From Bradyrhizobium sp. Tv2a-2 (GTDB lineage: Bacteria > Pseudomonadota > Alphaproteobacteria > Rhizobiales > Xanthobacteraceae): a DNA stretch of 64,000 nt. The translations under genes were made by a program, and so were the position numbers. Location of the stretch: the NCBI RefSeq assembly GCF_000472425.1, contig NZ_AXAI01000014.1, forward strand, positions 161,284 to 225,283. The letters run 5' to 3'. The notes under the pieces were generated by a model. The model searched no databases and was not told where the DNA came from. It worked only from the letters and a program-made list of their open reading frames with translations. This document shows, one piece after another, positions 35,325 to 44,471 of the stretch. Each line of letters starts with the position of its first letter. Positions within the stretch are counted from its first letter, which is position 1.

Positions 35325-36721
35325 GCACATCGTTCGAACAGCGCACGCCGATCGCTTCTGAGGTCGATGGCTTATCCGACAGTGTGGCCATGGCAACGCC
35401 GAGCGACGGCCTGGACGCTCTGGCGCAAGCGGTTTTGCACACGGGCCATCCGCGACCAATTCGGGGGCGTCTGGTACGTGCGGTCGGTACCGTGCTCCGC
35501 GCGGCCATGACCGAAGCACGGGTTGGTGATTTGTGCCGGCTGGATGATCGCGGCTTAGCGCAGCCGCTGATGGCGGAGGTCGTCGGGCTTGATGGCGACG
35601 AAGCAATTCTTGCCCCGATCGGCGACGTGCGTGGCGTGTCGGCCGGCGCGGCGGTGACCGCGACGCGCGACGTCCTGCGCGTGCCCGTGGGACAGGCGGT
35701 GCTCGGTCGCGTGTTGGACGGGCTTGGACGTCCGCTTGATGCGGTATCGCGCGGCCCGCTTGACGACAACTGCACTATGCGGCCTTGCGATGCCCAGCCA
35801 CCGGCGGCGCTCGACCGAGCCCTCGTAGATCGTCCGTTGCAACTGGGCTTACGTGCGGTTGACGGGCTTTTGACTTGCGGCGAGGGACAACGGATAGGCA
35901 TCTACGGCGAGCCCGGCGGCGGCAAGTCTACGCTGTTGGCACAACTTGTTCGCGGCGCGGCCGTCGATGTCGTGGTAGTCGGCCTGATTGGCGAGCGCGG
36001 CCGTGAAGTGCGCGATTTTATCGAGCACCAGATCTCGGCGGAGACGCGGCGCCGCACGGTCCTTGTCGTTGCGACCTCCGATCGGCCTGCCGTCGAGCGA
36101 ATGAAGGCGGCGATGACCGCGACGGCTATCGCGGAAGGCTTCCGTGACGAGGGACTGCGTGTACTTCTCTTGATGGATAGCGTCACTCGCTACGCCAGAG
36201 CGTTGCGCGAGATCGGCCTCGCCGCTGGCGAGCCGCCGACCCGGCGCGGCTTTCCACCTTCCGTGATGGCTGAGTTGCCGCGGCTGATGGAACGCGCCGG
36301 ACCGGCCGCACGCGGTTCGATTACGGCCTTCTATACTGTTCTGTTCGAAGGCGATGGAGCCGGCGACCCGATAGCAGAGGAAACACGCGGTATACTCGAC
36401 GGGCACATCATGCTCTCACCCAAACTCGCGGCGAGCGGCCATTACCCGGCCATAGACGTTTTGACCAGCCGCTCACGCGTCATGGATGCGGTCGTGAGCC
36501 GCGAACATCGCGCGCACTCGCGTCGGCTCCGCGACCTGTTGAGCCGGCATGCGGAGATCGAATTTCTTGTGCAGGTCGGAGAGTATCGCCAGGGGGTCGA
36601 TCCGATGAACGATCTGGCGCTTCAGCGCATCGAGCCGATACGTCGCTTTCTTCGGCAGGCTTCCGACGAATACACGCCGTTTCCCGAGATGCTGAATCAC
36701 CTCGCGCAGTTGGCAGCCTGA
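35321..36721 (+). CDS. sctN: T3SS ATPase SctN
   Basis: 466 residues from a GTG start with AGGAG upstream. Walker A is GEPGGGKSTLL near residue 197; Walker B and the catalytic core are seen in VLLLMDSVTRYARALREIGL and the family mark GEPPTRRGFPPSVMAELPRL. A beta-barrel N domain precedes. It forms a hexamer below the export gate, removes chaperones and unfolds substrates. All motifs are intact. Confidence 0.95.
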   Translation: MSTSFEQRTPIASEVDGLSDSVAMATPSDGLDALAQAVLHTGHPRPIRGRLVRAVGTVLRAAMTEARVGDLCRLDDRGLAQPLMAEVVGLDGDEAILAPIGDVRGVSAGAAVTATRDVLRVPVGQAVLGRVLDGLGRPLDAVSRGPLDDNCTMRPCDAQPPAALDRALVDRPLQLGLRAVDGLLTCGEGQRIGIYGEPGGGKSTLLAQLVRGAAVDVVVVGLIGERGREVRDFIEHQISAETRRRTVLVVATSDRPAVERMKAAMTATAIAEGFRDEGLRVLLLMDSVTRYARALREIGLAAGEPPTRRGFPPSVMAELPRLMERAGPAARGSITAFYTVLFEGDGAGDPIAEETRGILDGHIMLSPKLAASGHYPAIDVLTSRSRVMDAVVSREHRAHSRRLRDLLSRHAEIEFLVQVGEYRQGVDPMNDLALQRIEPIRRFLRQASDEYTPFPEMLNHLAQLAA

Positions 36722-36751
36722 ACATGCCGCGTCAAGTGATGCTTGCAAATC

Positions 36752-37243
36752 ATGCTTAGCAGAGCCTACCGCATGGCATTGCTTGTCCGGGTCGAGGTCG
36801 CACGTGAGCAACGGCGGCGGGCTGAGTTGCTCGTTGCAGAAAGGAGGCTAGCGGAAGCGGCAGTCGCCGCGGCGGACGCGGCCCGCGAGCATCTGGAGGC
36901 GCAGGTGCAACGGCAGACCCTTTTGTGGCAGCATTATAGGGCCATCCTGGGCCTGCGATCCGTCACGGACATTCAGAAATTGCGGACGACCGAGCAGATG
37001 CTGACCGCCAGGCTGGAGTCGGCCGGACAGGCGCAACACGCCGCTGAAGCAGCGGAGGTAGAGGCCATCGCTGCCCGTGACCGGGCCCGGCAAACTCTTC
37101 AGACAGTTTCTCTTCGTCGCCTTCGGCGCAGCCGGATGGCCGACATGCTGCAGCAGCAAGAAAAGCAAGCAGCAATGCTCGCCGAAGAGGAGAGCGTGTC
37201 CGACGAACTGATGGACCGCATCAGGGGAACGGTGAACGAATGA
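36752..37243 (+). CDS. sctO: T3SS stalk protein SctO
   Basis: 163 residues, starting at the ATG at 36752 (a TTG at 36743 and an ATG at 36773 are alternatives). Almost the whole protein is a charged antiparallel coiled coil (RRRAELLVAERRLAEAAVAA; DMLQQQEKQAAMLAEEESVS), like FliJ/YscO. It connects the ATPase to SctV. The sequence itself is not conserved; size, coiled coil and place between sctN and sctQ support the call. It overlaps sctQ as ATGA. Confidence 0.8.
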   Translation: MLSRAYRMALLVRVEVAREQRRRAELLVAERRLAEAAVAAADAAREHLEAQVQRQTLLWQHYRAILGLRSVTDIQKLRTTEQMLTARLESAGQAQHAAEAAEVEAIAARDRARQTLQTVSLRRLRRSRMADMLQQQEKQAAMLAEEESVSDELMDRIRGTVNE

Positions 37244-38382
37244 ATGCGGCGACCGTCGTTCCGTTGCAAGTGCCGAGCTTTTCTCGCTTCGAAGCGGAAC
37301 AACTAAACCGAATCGCGGCTTGGCGGATGCCGCTGCAAATTCCCGGGTACGAGACGTTTACGCTCCTCCGCATCGAACGCAGCGAAGCGCAGTCCAATTT
37401 GGGAGTGGACCGTCTCGTCATCGATTGGGAATTCGGAACCGACAAGCTCATTGCAACCATGCCACGGGGGCTTGCGTTTGATCTCCTCGGCGCGCTCGAG
37501 CCGGACCTGAATTTCGATCCATTCCCGTCACCGGATATCGCGGCGCTTGTGCTCGAAGCTGTTCTGGCGCCCCTGTTGGAGCGCCTCGAACGAGGAACTC
37601 GTCGCGCCATCAAGATCACGGGTGTCAGCCCCGCAGTGAACTCAGATATTCGCTCTCTCGGTTTCTCGATTTTGATCGATCGCGCAGCCGCCGTCCCAGC
37701 GCCGATGCTGAGAATACCGGTTTATCTTTCATTGCGCGCTCCTCGGCTCCGCCAGACCTTGACGCTCGGCGGCTCGGCCAGCGCGCTTGATTCCTTGTTC
37801 AGTTCCTGGCCTGTGGGATTCAGGCCTTTGGACTCGTTGCGGCTCTCCGTGTCTTTTCGAGCGGGAGTGACGCTTTTGTCCTCGCGCCTGGTTGCATCGC
37901 TGCGAATTGGCGACGCCGTGCTGCTGCAGGACGTCTTCGTGCCAAGTCCACGGAATGAACTGTCCGCCTCAGTTCTTCGGATGGTCGTCGCAGAGACTTT
38001 GACAACGATCGTTCGCGCGACCGAAGACGGATGGCGGCTCGACACCGTACCACAGCGAGAATGGAAAGCAGGTCAAACCGTGGCTGATGAGGCAGAGAAC
38101 AATCCGAGTGGAGCAACGTCAGCGCCCAGCGACCTTCATGTTCTTCCTGTCCGGCTCGTATTCGAAGCCGCACGGCTCGAACTTCCACTTGGCGAACTGC
38201 GTCGGCTCGGCGAAGGCTCGTTACTGCAGATCGACGCGACGCCTGGGATAGTTCGTATCCTCGCCAATGGACACCTGATAGGTACCGGCGAGTTGGTCAG
38301 CATCGAGGGGCGCGCCGGCGTCCGCATCACCGCGTTTTCCGAAGGCACAAGTACCTTACCCCGCCAGAGTTCGTTCGAATGA
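37240..38382 (+). CDS. sctQ: T3SS C-ring/sorting-platform protein SctQ
   Basis: 380 residues. The C-terminal 75 form a SpoA (surface presentation of antigens) domain: LPVRLVFEAARLELPLGELR, LQIDATPGIVRILANGHLIG and TGELVSIEGRAGVRITAF. A weaker first SpoA-like region lies near residues 215-290. SctQ forms the cytoplasmic pods that receive substrates. Many homologues have an internal start producing a short C-terminal form; Met is not obviously placed for this here. Confidence 0.85.
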   Translation: MNAATVVPLQVPSFSRFEAEQLNRIAAWRMPLQIPGYETFTLLRIERSEAQSNLGVDRLVIDWEFGTDKLIATMPRGLAFDLLGALEPDLNFDPFPSPDIAALVLEAVLAPLLERLERGTRRAIKITGVSPAVNSDIRSLGFSILIDRAAAVPAPMLRIPVYLSLRAPRLRQTLTLGGSASALDSLFSSWPVGFRPLDSLRLSVSFRAGVTLLSSRLVASLRIGDAVLLQDVFVPSPRNELSASVLRMVVAETLTTIVRATEDGWRLDTVPQREWKAGQTVADEAENNPSGATSAPSDLHVLPVRLVFEAARLELPLGELRRLGEGSLLQIDATPGIVRILANGHLIGTGELVSIEGRAGVRITAFSEGTSTLPRQSSFE

Positions 38383-39035
38383 ACAGCATCATGCCGGATT
38401 TCACCGGCCTCCTCGTGGGCATGACGGCACTTGGCTTGCTTTCCTTCGTCGCCGTGACAATGACGTCGTTCACCAAGATTTCGGTGGTCTTGTTTCTGTT
38501 GCGCAACGCTCTTGGCATCCAGCAAACACCACCCAACCTCGTGCTTTATGGGATCGCGCTGCTGCTGAGCAGTTATGTCATGGCGCCCGTGGCCAAAGGC
38601 GCTTACGAGGCAGCCCTCGCCACGGATCAGGCGATGACAAGCGCCGCCGATTATTTTGCGGCCGCAGGTCGGGCCGAGGTACCAGTGAAGACTTTTCTGC
38701 TTCGGTTCACAAACGAGGCCGAACGGCAGTTCTTTGCAAACGAAACCAAGGTTATCTGGGGTCCGGACTCCCATATGGAGGTCGCCTCGGACGATATGAT
38801 TGTCGTGATTCCATCGTTCGTTCTGTCCGAGTTGCGCCGATCTTTCGAAATCGGGTTCCTGCTCTACCTTCCGTTCATTGCGGTGGACCTGGTGATTACT
38901 GCTGTTCTGATGGCGATGGGTATGTCGGCCGTCTCACCGACGACGATTTCGGTCCCCTTCAAGCTGTTCCTTTTTGTGGCGACCGAGGGCTGGACGCGGT
39001 TGATCCATGGCCTAGTTCTCGGGTACGCGACCTAG
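38379..39035 (+). CDS. sctR: T3SS export gate protein SctR
   Basis: 218 residues with four membrane segments. Typical marks are VTMTSFTKISVVLFLLRNAL, GIQQTPPNLVLYGIALLLSS and VIPSFVLSELRRSFEIGFLL with DLVITAVLMAMGM. Five copies form the core of the export gate with SctS and SctT. It overlaps sctQ by 4 bp. Confidence 0.95.
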   Translation: MNSIMPDFTGLLVGMTALGLLSFVAVTMTSFTKISVVLFLLRNALGIQQTPPNLVLYGIALLLSSYVMAPVAKGAYEAALATDQAMTSAADYFAAAGRAEVPVKTFLLRFTNEAERQFFANETKVIWGPDSHMEVASDDMIVVIPSFVLSELRRSFEIGFLLYLPFIAVDLVITAVLMAMGMSAVSPTTISVPFKLFLFVATEGWTRLIHGLVLGYAT

Positions 39036-39049
39036 TCGGTGGCGTCGTC

Positions 39050-39319
39050 ATGGTTCAGAACCCTCTCGTCAACCAGCTGCACTCTATCTTGGGTATAGTG
39101 TTGTACATGACGCTGCCGCCGCTCGTCGGGGCTGTGGCCGTCGGCCTATTCATCGGCGTCGTGCAAGCCGCCACCCAGATCCAGGACCAGTCGCTACCAT
39201 TGACGTTCAAGCTGATCATCGTTTTGGCCATCCTGACCTTTGCCGGTCCGTTGCTTACCGCCCCGCTGGTCCGTGAAACAATTTATCTGCTTGATAATTT
39301 TTCGCTGATGACTCGATGA
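39050..39319 (+). CDS. sctS: T3SS export gate protein SctS
   Basis: 89 residues with two hydrophobic hairpin helices (LGIVLYMTLPPLVGAVAVGL; LIIVLAILTFAGPLLTAPL) and the conserved loop GVVQAATQIQDQSLPLTFKL. Four copies seal the gate. It overlaps sctT by 4 bp. Confidence 0.95.
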   Translation: MVQNPLVNQLHSILGIVLYMTLPPLVGAVAVGLFIGVVQAATQIQDQSLPLTFKLIIVLAILTFAGPLLTAPLVRETIYLLDNFSLMTR

Positions 39320-40161
39320 ACGTTTCGCCACACGACATCCTTACGCAGGTCAACCCGTTGCTCTACGTCGCCCAGCAATGGTTGATTGCCTACGCCATCC
39401 TGCTTGCACGGCCAATGGCAATGCTTGCCGTCAATCCCATATTCACGCGAATGGAAATTTCCAACCTGCTCAAGGGTGCTATCGCGACCGGATTAATTTT
39501 TCCAATGTGGCCGATGACGGTGTCGGCCCTCTCGTCAAATCCTCCGGGCACACTGGCGTTCGCGCTCATCGCGATCAAGGAGTCGTTGGTGGGCACTGCG
39601 CTCGGACTTCCGCTCGGTCTCCCTTTCTGGGCGCTGCTCGCGGCTGGCGACATCATCGACCAGCAACGCGGCGCCACGCAGGGCCGGCTGAACGACCCTG
39701 CCGGGTTCGGCGACATGTCCGTTACCGGAATGCTGTTCCTATTCTGCGGCATCACCATTCTTATCACGACTGGACGGCTCGATATGATTGCAGACGCCCT
39801 CTACTCGTCGTGGAGGATATGGCGCCCCCTGGAAATGATGCCAGCACCGAATCCGCAGGCTGCCAGCCTGGCTCTGCATCTCCTCGACGACCTTCAAGCA
39901 CAAGGTTTGATCCTAGCGGTACCCATTCTCCTCGGCATGCTGCTGAGCGATGTAATGATGATGCTGTTGACGCGGATGGCGTCGCAGCTTCGCGTCGACT
40001 CTTTATCCCTGGGCGTCCGCAACATTGTTTTTTTCTTCTTCCTGCCGCTGTACGCGAGTTTTTTGCTGATTTACGCGGCTAACGTCGAGGGCCAATTGGA
40101 GCACAGCCTTCAGGTTCTGAGTACAGCCTTGCTTCCTTCCTCCAGTGGCCCGACTCCCTGA
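39316..40161 (+). CDS. sctT: T3SS export gate protein SctT
   Basis: 281 residues with six membrane segments. Family marks include AGDIIDQQRGATQGRLNDPA and the helix-rich C-terminus (NIVFFFFLPLYASFLLIYAA). One copy completes the SctR5-S4-T1 gate. SctU starts 2 bp downstream. Confidence 0.95.
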   Translation: MNVSPHDILTQVNPLLYVAQQWLIAYAILLARPMAMLAVNPIFTRMEISNLLKGAIATGLIFPMWPMTVSALSSNPPGTLAFALIAIKESLVGTALGLPLGLPFWALLAAGDIIDQQRGATQGRLNDPAGFGDMSVTGMLFLFCGITILITTGRLDMIADALYSSWRIWRPLEMMPAPNPQAASLALHLLDDLQAQGLILAVPILLGMLLSDVMMMLLTRMASQLRVDSLSLGVRNIVFFFFLPLYASFLLIYAANVEGQLEHSLQVLSTALLPSSSGPTP

Positions 40162-40163
40162 TC

Positions 40164-41207
40164 ATGGCCGGAGAGAGTGAAGACAAACCCCTTCCTCCGT
40201 CCGCAAAGAAATTGCGGGACGCCCGGAAGAAAGGTCAGGTGCCTCACAGCAGGGATTTCGTGAGTGCCATAGTGACGTTGGCGGTAATCGGCTTCATCGC
40301 CGGGCGCGTGAGCACCACTTTTGCTCTCTTCGCCGGCCTGATCGATTCAGCGGGCGATCTCTGGGATCAGCCGTTGTCGGCAGCGTTGCCGGCGCTCTCC
40401 ACACAGGCTGTCGTCGCTGCCGCAAACATCCTCGGACCTTTGCTCGTGCTGCTGGTTCTTTTAGCCATCACGGCAAGCGTGATTGCGACACGCGGTCCGG
40501 CGCTTTCGATCGATCCGATGATTCCGAAGCCGGAAAAGCTGAATCCGGTCCAAGGGTTCAAGAAGCTTTTTTCAGTTCGCGGCCTGCTTGAGGTATTCAA
40601 GAGCATTTTGAAACTGGGAGTCATTGTCGTGATAGCTGCCGTCGTCATTCGCGATTCGCTCGGCGCACTGGTGGAATTGCCGTCGTGCGGCTTAGCGTGT
40701 TCAGCGGCTTTCCTGCGAGGGTCCCTGCTTCCGCTCGTTGGCGGCAGCGTGATCGTTTTCCTGGTATTCGGGGGAGCTGACCTTGGCTTGCAGCACTGGC
40801 TATTCATTCGCGGTCTGCGCATGAGCCGGACCGAGATGAAGAACGAGCGCAAGAACACGGACGGCAACCCGCTCATCCGCAGCGCTCACAAGCGCGAGCG
40901 ACGGGAAGCATCGCACCTCCGCGCCGGAATGAAGCAGGCCACTTTTGTGGTCACCAGCGCACAGATTTCCGTCGCAATGCGCTATTCTGCCGAAGACACC
41001 CGGGTGCCGATATCCGTCGCCCGTGCCGAAGCTGACAATGTACCGAGCTTTATTCAAGACGCACGGCGACTCAAACTGCCGATTGTCCATGATCCGCATA
41101 CGGCACGTGCTCTTTTTGAAAAGGTGCAGATCGGCCAAACGATCCCGCGAGAGCTGTTCCAGGCGGTGATCACGTGCATGAAACAGGCCGACGCGATGAG
41201 CACATGA
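40164..41207 (+). CDS. sctU: T3SS switch protein SctU, lacking the NPTH autocleavage motif
   Basis: 347 residues. The N-terminal half is normal: EDKPLPPSAKKLRDARKKGQ, VPHSRDF, and four membrane segments. The cytoplasmic domain begins with a linker (SRTEMKNERKNTDGNPLIRS). Where FlhB/SctU proteins have NPTH between two hydrophobic strands (V-T-NPTH-I-A-V-A), this protein reads FVVTSAQISVAMRYS, so Asn-Pro-Thr-His is replaced by Ser-Ala-Gln and is one residue shorter. The rest of the domain (VPISVARAEADNVPSFIQDA; ELFQAVITCMKQADAM) is intact and the frame is open, so this is not simple decay. Autocleavage by the usual mechanism should be impossible. Confidence 0.95.
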   Translation: MAGESEDKPLPPSAKKLRDARKKGQVPHSRDFVSAIVTLAVIGFIAGRVSTTFALFAGLIDSAGDLWDQPLSAALPALSTQAVVAAANILGPLLVLLVLLAITASVIATRGPALSIDPMIPKPEKLNPVQGFKKLFSVRGLLEVFKSILKLGVIVVIAAVVIRDSLGALVELPSCGLACSAAFLRGSLLPLVGGSVIVFLVFGGADLGLQHWLFIRGLRMSRTEMKNERKNTDGNPLIRSAHKRERREASHLRAGMKQATFVVTSAQISVAMRYSAEDTRVPISVARAEADNVPSFIQDARRLKLPIVHDPHTARALFEKVQIGQTIPRELFQAVITCMKQADAMST

Positions 41208-41434
41208 CGTTGGACCAAGGACGGCTCCTACGCTGGCACGTCCAAAACTCAATCGCCCATCGACGAATTCAGTTGAACTTGCGACCACGCATCTCATTCA
41301 TCAACGATCAGGATGCGGTGACGTCGTTCGCTATGCCCGTTTGTGAGCTTTCTGTGTGGAGCGTCGGCAACACCATCATTGGCTCGAAGCGTCATTCTTG
41401 TAGCCCGCACGGCTACCTATCCCTGCGGCGATGA
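41204..41434 (+). CDS. small ORF coupled to sctU
   Basis: 76 codons starting MTLDQGRLLRWHVQNSIAHR; the ATG overlaps the sctU stop as ATGA, the same coupling used by most genes of this operon. Codon use is less GC-biased than in sctU, and no domain is recognised. It could be a small operon-end protein or chance. Confidence 0.35.
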   Translation: MTLDQGRLLRWHVQNSIAHRRIQLNLRPRISFINDQDAVTSFAMPVCELSVWSVGNTIIGSKRHSCSPHGYLSLRR

Positions 41435-41534
41435 GCGGGGAAAGGCGGTCAAGGGGCGCTGCTTCCGCGCCGTTTAACGCGGAAGGCATGTCGCCTGTTG
41501 GCCGCCTCGGACTTCCCGTCACGCAAGTTCTTAG

Positions 41535-41723
41535 TCTGGTCTTCAAGGGATTGTTTCGCTATGCGGCCCCTGTGTTCCCCAATGAACCTGTCTAGGATTG
41601 CGCGCCGTTCGGTCAGCCTTTGAGGGTGCCGACCTCGTCAGCGCCCATGAGGCGGCTGTAGCCCTCAACATCTGCTGCGAAGACTGCGATGAGGCGTCGG
41701 CCGACTGCCGTAGGGTCTGACAT
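41535..41723 (-). pseudogene. frameshifted N-terminal fragment of an adenylate cyclase
   Basis: From ATG 41723 the strand reads MSDPTAVGRRLIAVFAADVE, GYSRLMGADEVGTLKG, then a stop; the reading continues in another frame as LTERRAILDRFIGEHRGRIA. This is the start of a class III cyclase like the intact gene beside it (GRRLAAIVAADVAGYSRLMG), with one base lost near 41619, and the rest deleted. Confidence 0.75.
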
Positions 41724-41746
41724 TGGCTTTCCTCGTCGCTAAGCCC

Positions 41747-43564
41747 TCACCCTTCCGGCACCCCCGCCATCTGCAGGCCTGTATAGACGCGCTCGCGTCC
41801 TGCGAGATACATCGGGTTGTCGCTCGATAGGTTGCGCTGAAACCGGCGGATGGTGAATGCTGGGTCAAGCGCAAGTCCCGCCTTCGCGGCAGCCCGCGCC
41901 TCATCCAACCGTCTCAGTAGCGCCAAGGCAGCGGCAAGGTTGAAATGTGTGTAAGGCATGTTGCGGTTCGCATCGATGCTCCGACGAAGCCACACGACCG
42001 CTTCCTCGTAAGCACCGACCTGCGATTTGGCGATACCGACGAACATCATCCATCGGAAGGCGCCGATATCGCGGGGCGAGAGGCGGAGCGCCTCGTGAAT
42101 ATGGGCTTCGGTTTCCACACCGCGACCGAGAAGATACTTGGCCCAACCAATACAAGCGTGGGCGTCGGCCAGATTTCGATCCAGAGCCAGCGCCTGCTCG
42201 CATTCGGATATGCCTTGGGCTGCGCGGTTTGAAAGGATGTGGACGATGCCCAAAACCATGTGAGCCACGGCATTGTCTGGGGCAAGCGACAGAGCTTTGG
42301 TCGAGACTGCTTCGGCCGCAGCAAATCCCGCAGCCCGGTTGTCATCGGTGAGATAACCGCCACCAATCGAAAGATCAAATAGCGCCGAGCCGAGTAGCGC
42401 TTCGATATTTCCGGGATCAAGCGCCAAGGCACGCTCGAAAAAGCCGCGTGCTTGCGTCAAGTTTTCGAGGGTCTGCCCCTTGTTGAAGCTGGCCCTGCCC
42501 AGGAAATACAAGTCCATCGCATCGGGATGAAGCATGTTTTCCGCTCGCCGTGCCTCAGCGGCCACGAGCTGGGCATTTAGCGCGTTAGCGAGCCTGGAGA
42601 CGATTTCATCCTGCATTTCGAACAGGTCGGCGATCGGCTTGTCGAAGCGTTCGGCCCAGAGGTGATTGCCGGTCTCGGCGCCGATCAGTTGCACGTTGAC
42701 CCGAAGCTGGTTGCCGCCCCGCTGCACCGAGCCTTCGAGCACATAGCGGACGTTCAACTCGCGGCCGATCTGCTTGAGGTCAACGGCCTTGCCCTTGTAG
42801 GTAAATGCGGTGTGCCGGCCAATGACGAATGAGCCACGGATGCGTGACAGGTCTGTGGTCAGGTTCTCGGTTACGCCATCGACGAAATAGTCCTGCTCAG
42901 GACCACCACTCAGGTTGGTGAATGGCAGCACAACAATGGAAAGACGAGGCGGTGAAAGCCCGCCCGGCCTCGCGCGCTCAGCCCGTATCGCCGCGCTACG
43001 TCCACTCCCGACGATGGCATAGGCCCGAACAGGGCGGTCGATGTTTTTGAGGCTCTGCTCGCCCAGATCGACGAACTCGACCGCGACCTTGCCGCGAACC
43101 TGTTCGTAGGCAGAAGATGATATGCAGATGCCACCCGGCTCGGCGATCCCCTCAAGCCGCGCGGCGACGTTGACACCATCGCCAAGAATGTCCTCGCCCT
43201 CTATCAGGATGTCGCCGAGATTGATCCCGATCCTGAAGAGCATACGCCCGTCCTCAGAGACACCTTCGTTCCGCTCACCCATCACCGCCTGCACCGCGAC
43301 AGCGCATTCGACCGCGTCGACCACCGAGGGAAACTCAAGCAACACGCCATCCCCCGTGGTCTTCACGAGGCGACCCCCGTGTTTCGCCACGAGGGCGTCG
43401 ATAATATTGCGGTGTTCGCGGAGGGTGCGTGCGGTACCAACCTCGTCGAGGCCCATGAGCCGCGAGTAGCCTGCCACGTCGGCTGCGACTATGGCTGCCA
43501 ACCTGCGTCCGACCCTGCCTGGATGCGCCTTGGCCATGGCACGCGATCCCGTTCGCAGGGCCAT
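41747..43564 (-). CDS. class III adenylate cyclase with TPR region
   Basis: 605 residues (an ATG at 43537 is an alternative start). Residues 15-185 are the cyclase domain: AAIVAADVAGYSRLMGLDEV with metal-binding Asp, HGGRLVKTTGDGVLLEFPSV, FRIGINLGDILIEG and GDGVNVAARLEGIAEPGGIC. Residues 210-330 resemble a TolB-like segment (LSIVVLPFTNLSGGPEQDYF, VLEGSVQRGGNQLRVNVQLI). The last 250 residues are tetratricopeptide repeats (AQGISECEQALALDRNLADA). It makes cAMP under control of an unknown signal. Rhizobia carry many such cyclases. Confidence 0.9.
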   Translation of the reverse strand: MALRTGSRAMAKAHPGRVGRRLAAIVAADVAGYSRLMGLDEVGTARTLREHRNIIDALVAKHGGRLVKTTGDGVLLEFPSVVDAVECAVAVQAVMGERNEGVSEDGRMLFRIGINLGDILIEGEDILGDGVNVAARLEGIAEPGGICISSSAYEQVRGKVAVEFVDLGEQSLKNIDRPVRAYAIVGSGRSAAIRAERARPGGLSPPRLSIVVLPFTNLSGGPEQDYFVDGVTENLTTDLSRIRGSFVIGRHTAFTYKGKAVDLKQIGRELNVRYVLEGSVQRGGNQLRVNVQLIGAETGNHLWAERFDKPIADLFEMQDEIVSRLANALNAQLVAAEARRAENMLHPDAMDLYFLGRASFNKGQTLENLTQARGFFERALALDPGNIEALLGSALFDLSIGGGYLTDDNRAAGFAAAEAVSTKALSLAPDNAVAHMVLGIVHILSNRAAQGISECEQALALDRNLADAHACIGWAKYLLGRGVETEAHIHEALRLSPRDIGAFRWMMFVGIAKSQVGAYEEAVVWLRRSIDANRNMPYTHFNLAAALALLRRLDEARAAAKAGLALDPAFTIRRFQRNLSSDNPMYLAGRERVYTGLQMAGVPEG

Positions 43565-43804
43565 TATGTACGATGGAACCGTCTCTTGCCACAGGGCGCC
43601 ACGAGACTCCCCCGCGAAAACCGATGCTCATGCCTTCAGATGACTTGCGGACTCCACTGGTGGGTGTTGGGCGGCCCGCTGTCTGCCGATCACAAGGGGC
43701 GCGCCACCCGCAGAATCGTCCGGGCATATCGCGCTTTGATGAGACTGTCGTCTTGCATGCGGCAGTCAGCGGATCATTGAGTCGTCAAACAGGGTAAGGG
43801 CGAA

Positions 43805-43876
43805 CTACGTTGTCCCCCAAATCGCCAGCGCAAGGGCAATAACAAACGCGATCGATATGAGGGCCCGCCGCCCCAT
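43805..43876 (-). CDS. possible single-helix membrane peptide, 23 aa
   Basis: MGRRALISIAFVIALALAIW then GTT and stop: a basic start followed by one membrane helix, with GC-rich third positions. The ribosome-binding site is poor. Tiny membrane peptides like this are often missed, but chance is possible. Confidence 0.3.
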   Translation of the reverse strand: MGRRALISIAFVIALALAIWGTT

Positions 43877-44130
43877 GCCTGCGATATGGCCTTCCTATAA
43901 TGTCATTTCCCCGCCCCGGGAAAGGCTCAGGAATATTGCGCGGCACCAAGGGAGCCACGCGGACGCCGGATTGAGCCCTTGGGTACCCCGAGTTATCCAC
44001 AGAGATACCGAAGCAGGAGCATTTGTTAACTATCAGAAAATGCGTATGATTTGGTCGTTGTCATGGGAACTATCCACAGACGTAAGGCGCGTTCCAAGCC
44101 TGACGCGTCTTTGCAGTTGGCAGGTGATTG

Positions 44131-44286
44131 ATGGGCCAAGTCATCCAGTTTCGCCGCCGCGTCTCAAACCCTGTCACCTTGGACATGGCGCATGCCGCCC
44201 TGCAGATCTACGTCGCAGTCCTTTTACTCGCCGTGGAGATGCAGCGGGTTCAGTTGACGCTGCTGTCGGAAGCATTGGAAGGATAA
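44131..44286 (+). CDS. small hypothetical protein, 51 aa
   Basis: MGQVIQFRRRVSNPVTLDMA leads into a hydrophobic helix (LQIYVAVLLLAVEMQRVQLT) and ends SEALEG. Third codon positions are GC-rich and the sequence is protein-like. The basic N-terminus and helix suggest membrane association. No family is recognised. Confidence 0.5.
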   Translation: MGQVIQFRRRVSNPVTLDMAHAALQIYVAVLLLAVEMQRVQLTLLSEALEG

Positions 44287-44471
44287 TTGACGGCGCTCTG
44301 CGCGTGTTGCCTCGCCTTCTCCGCAAAGACCGCCCCCCGGCTCTAGGTGCGCTTCAGGCGTCTGGGGCGCGACTGGCGTGTGACCGGGATCACTGCTCCG
44401 CGGAGTGAATCGTAAGACTGTCGCGAAAGCAGCTATTTGCTGGAACGCAGGTCTTCGAGGAACGCACTCAA

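Noticed and set aside
43857..44408. 183-codon plus-strand frame
   Set aside because: Composition is poor and it overlaps, in another frame, the better supported 51-aa protein at 44131.
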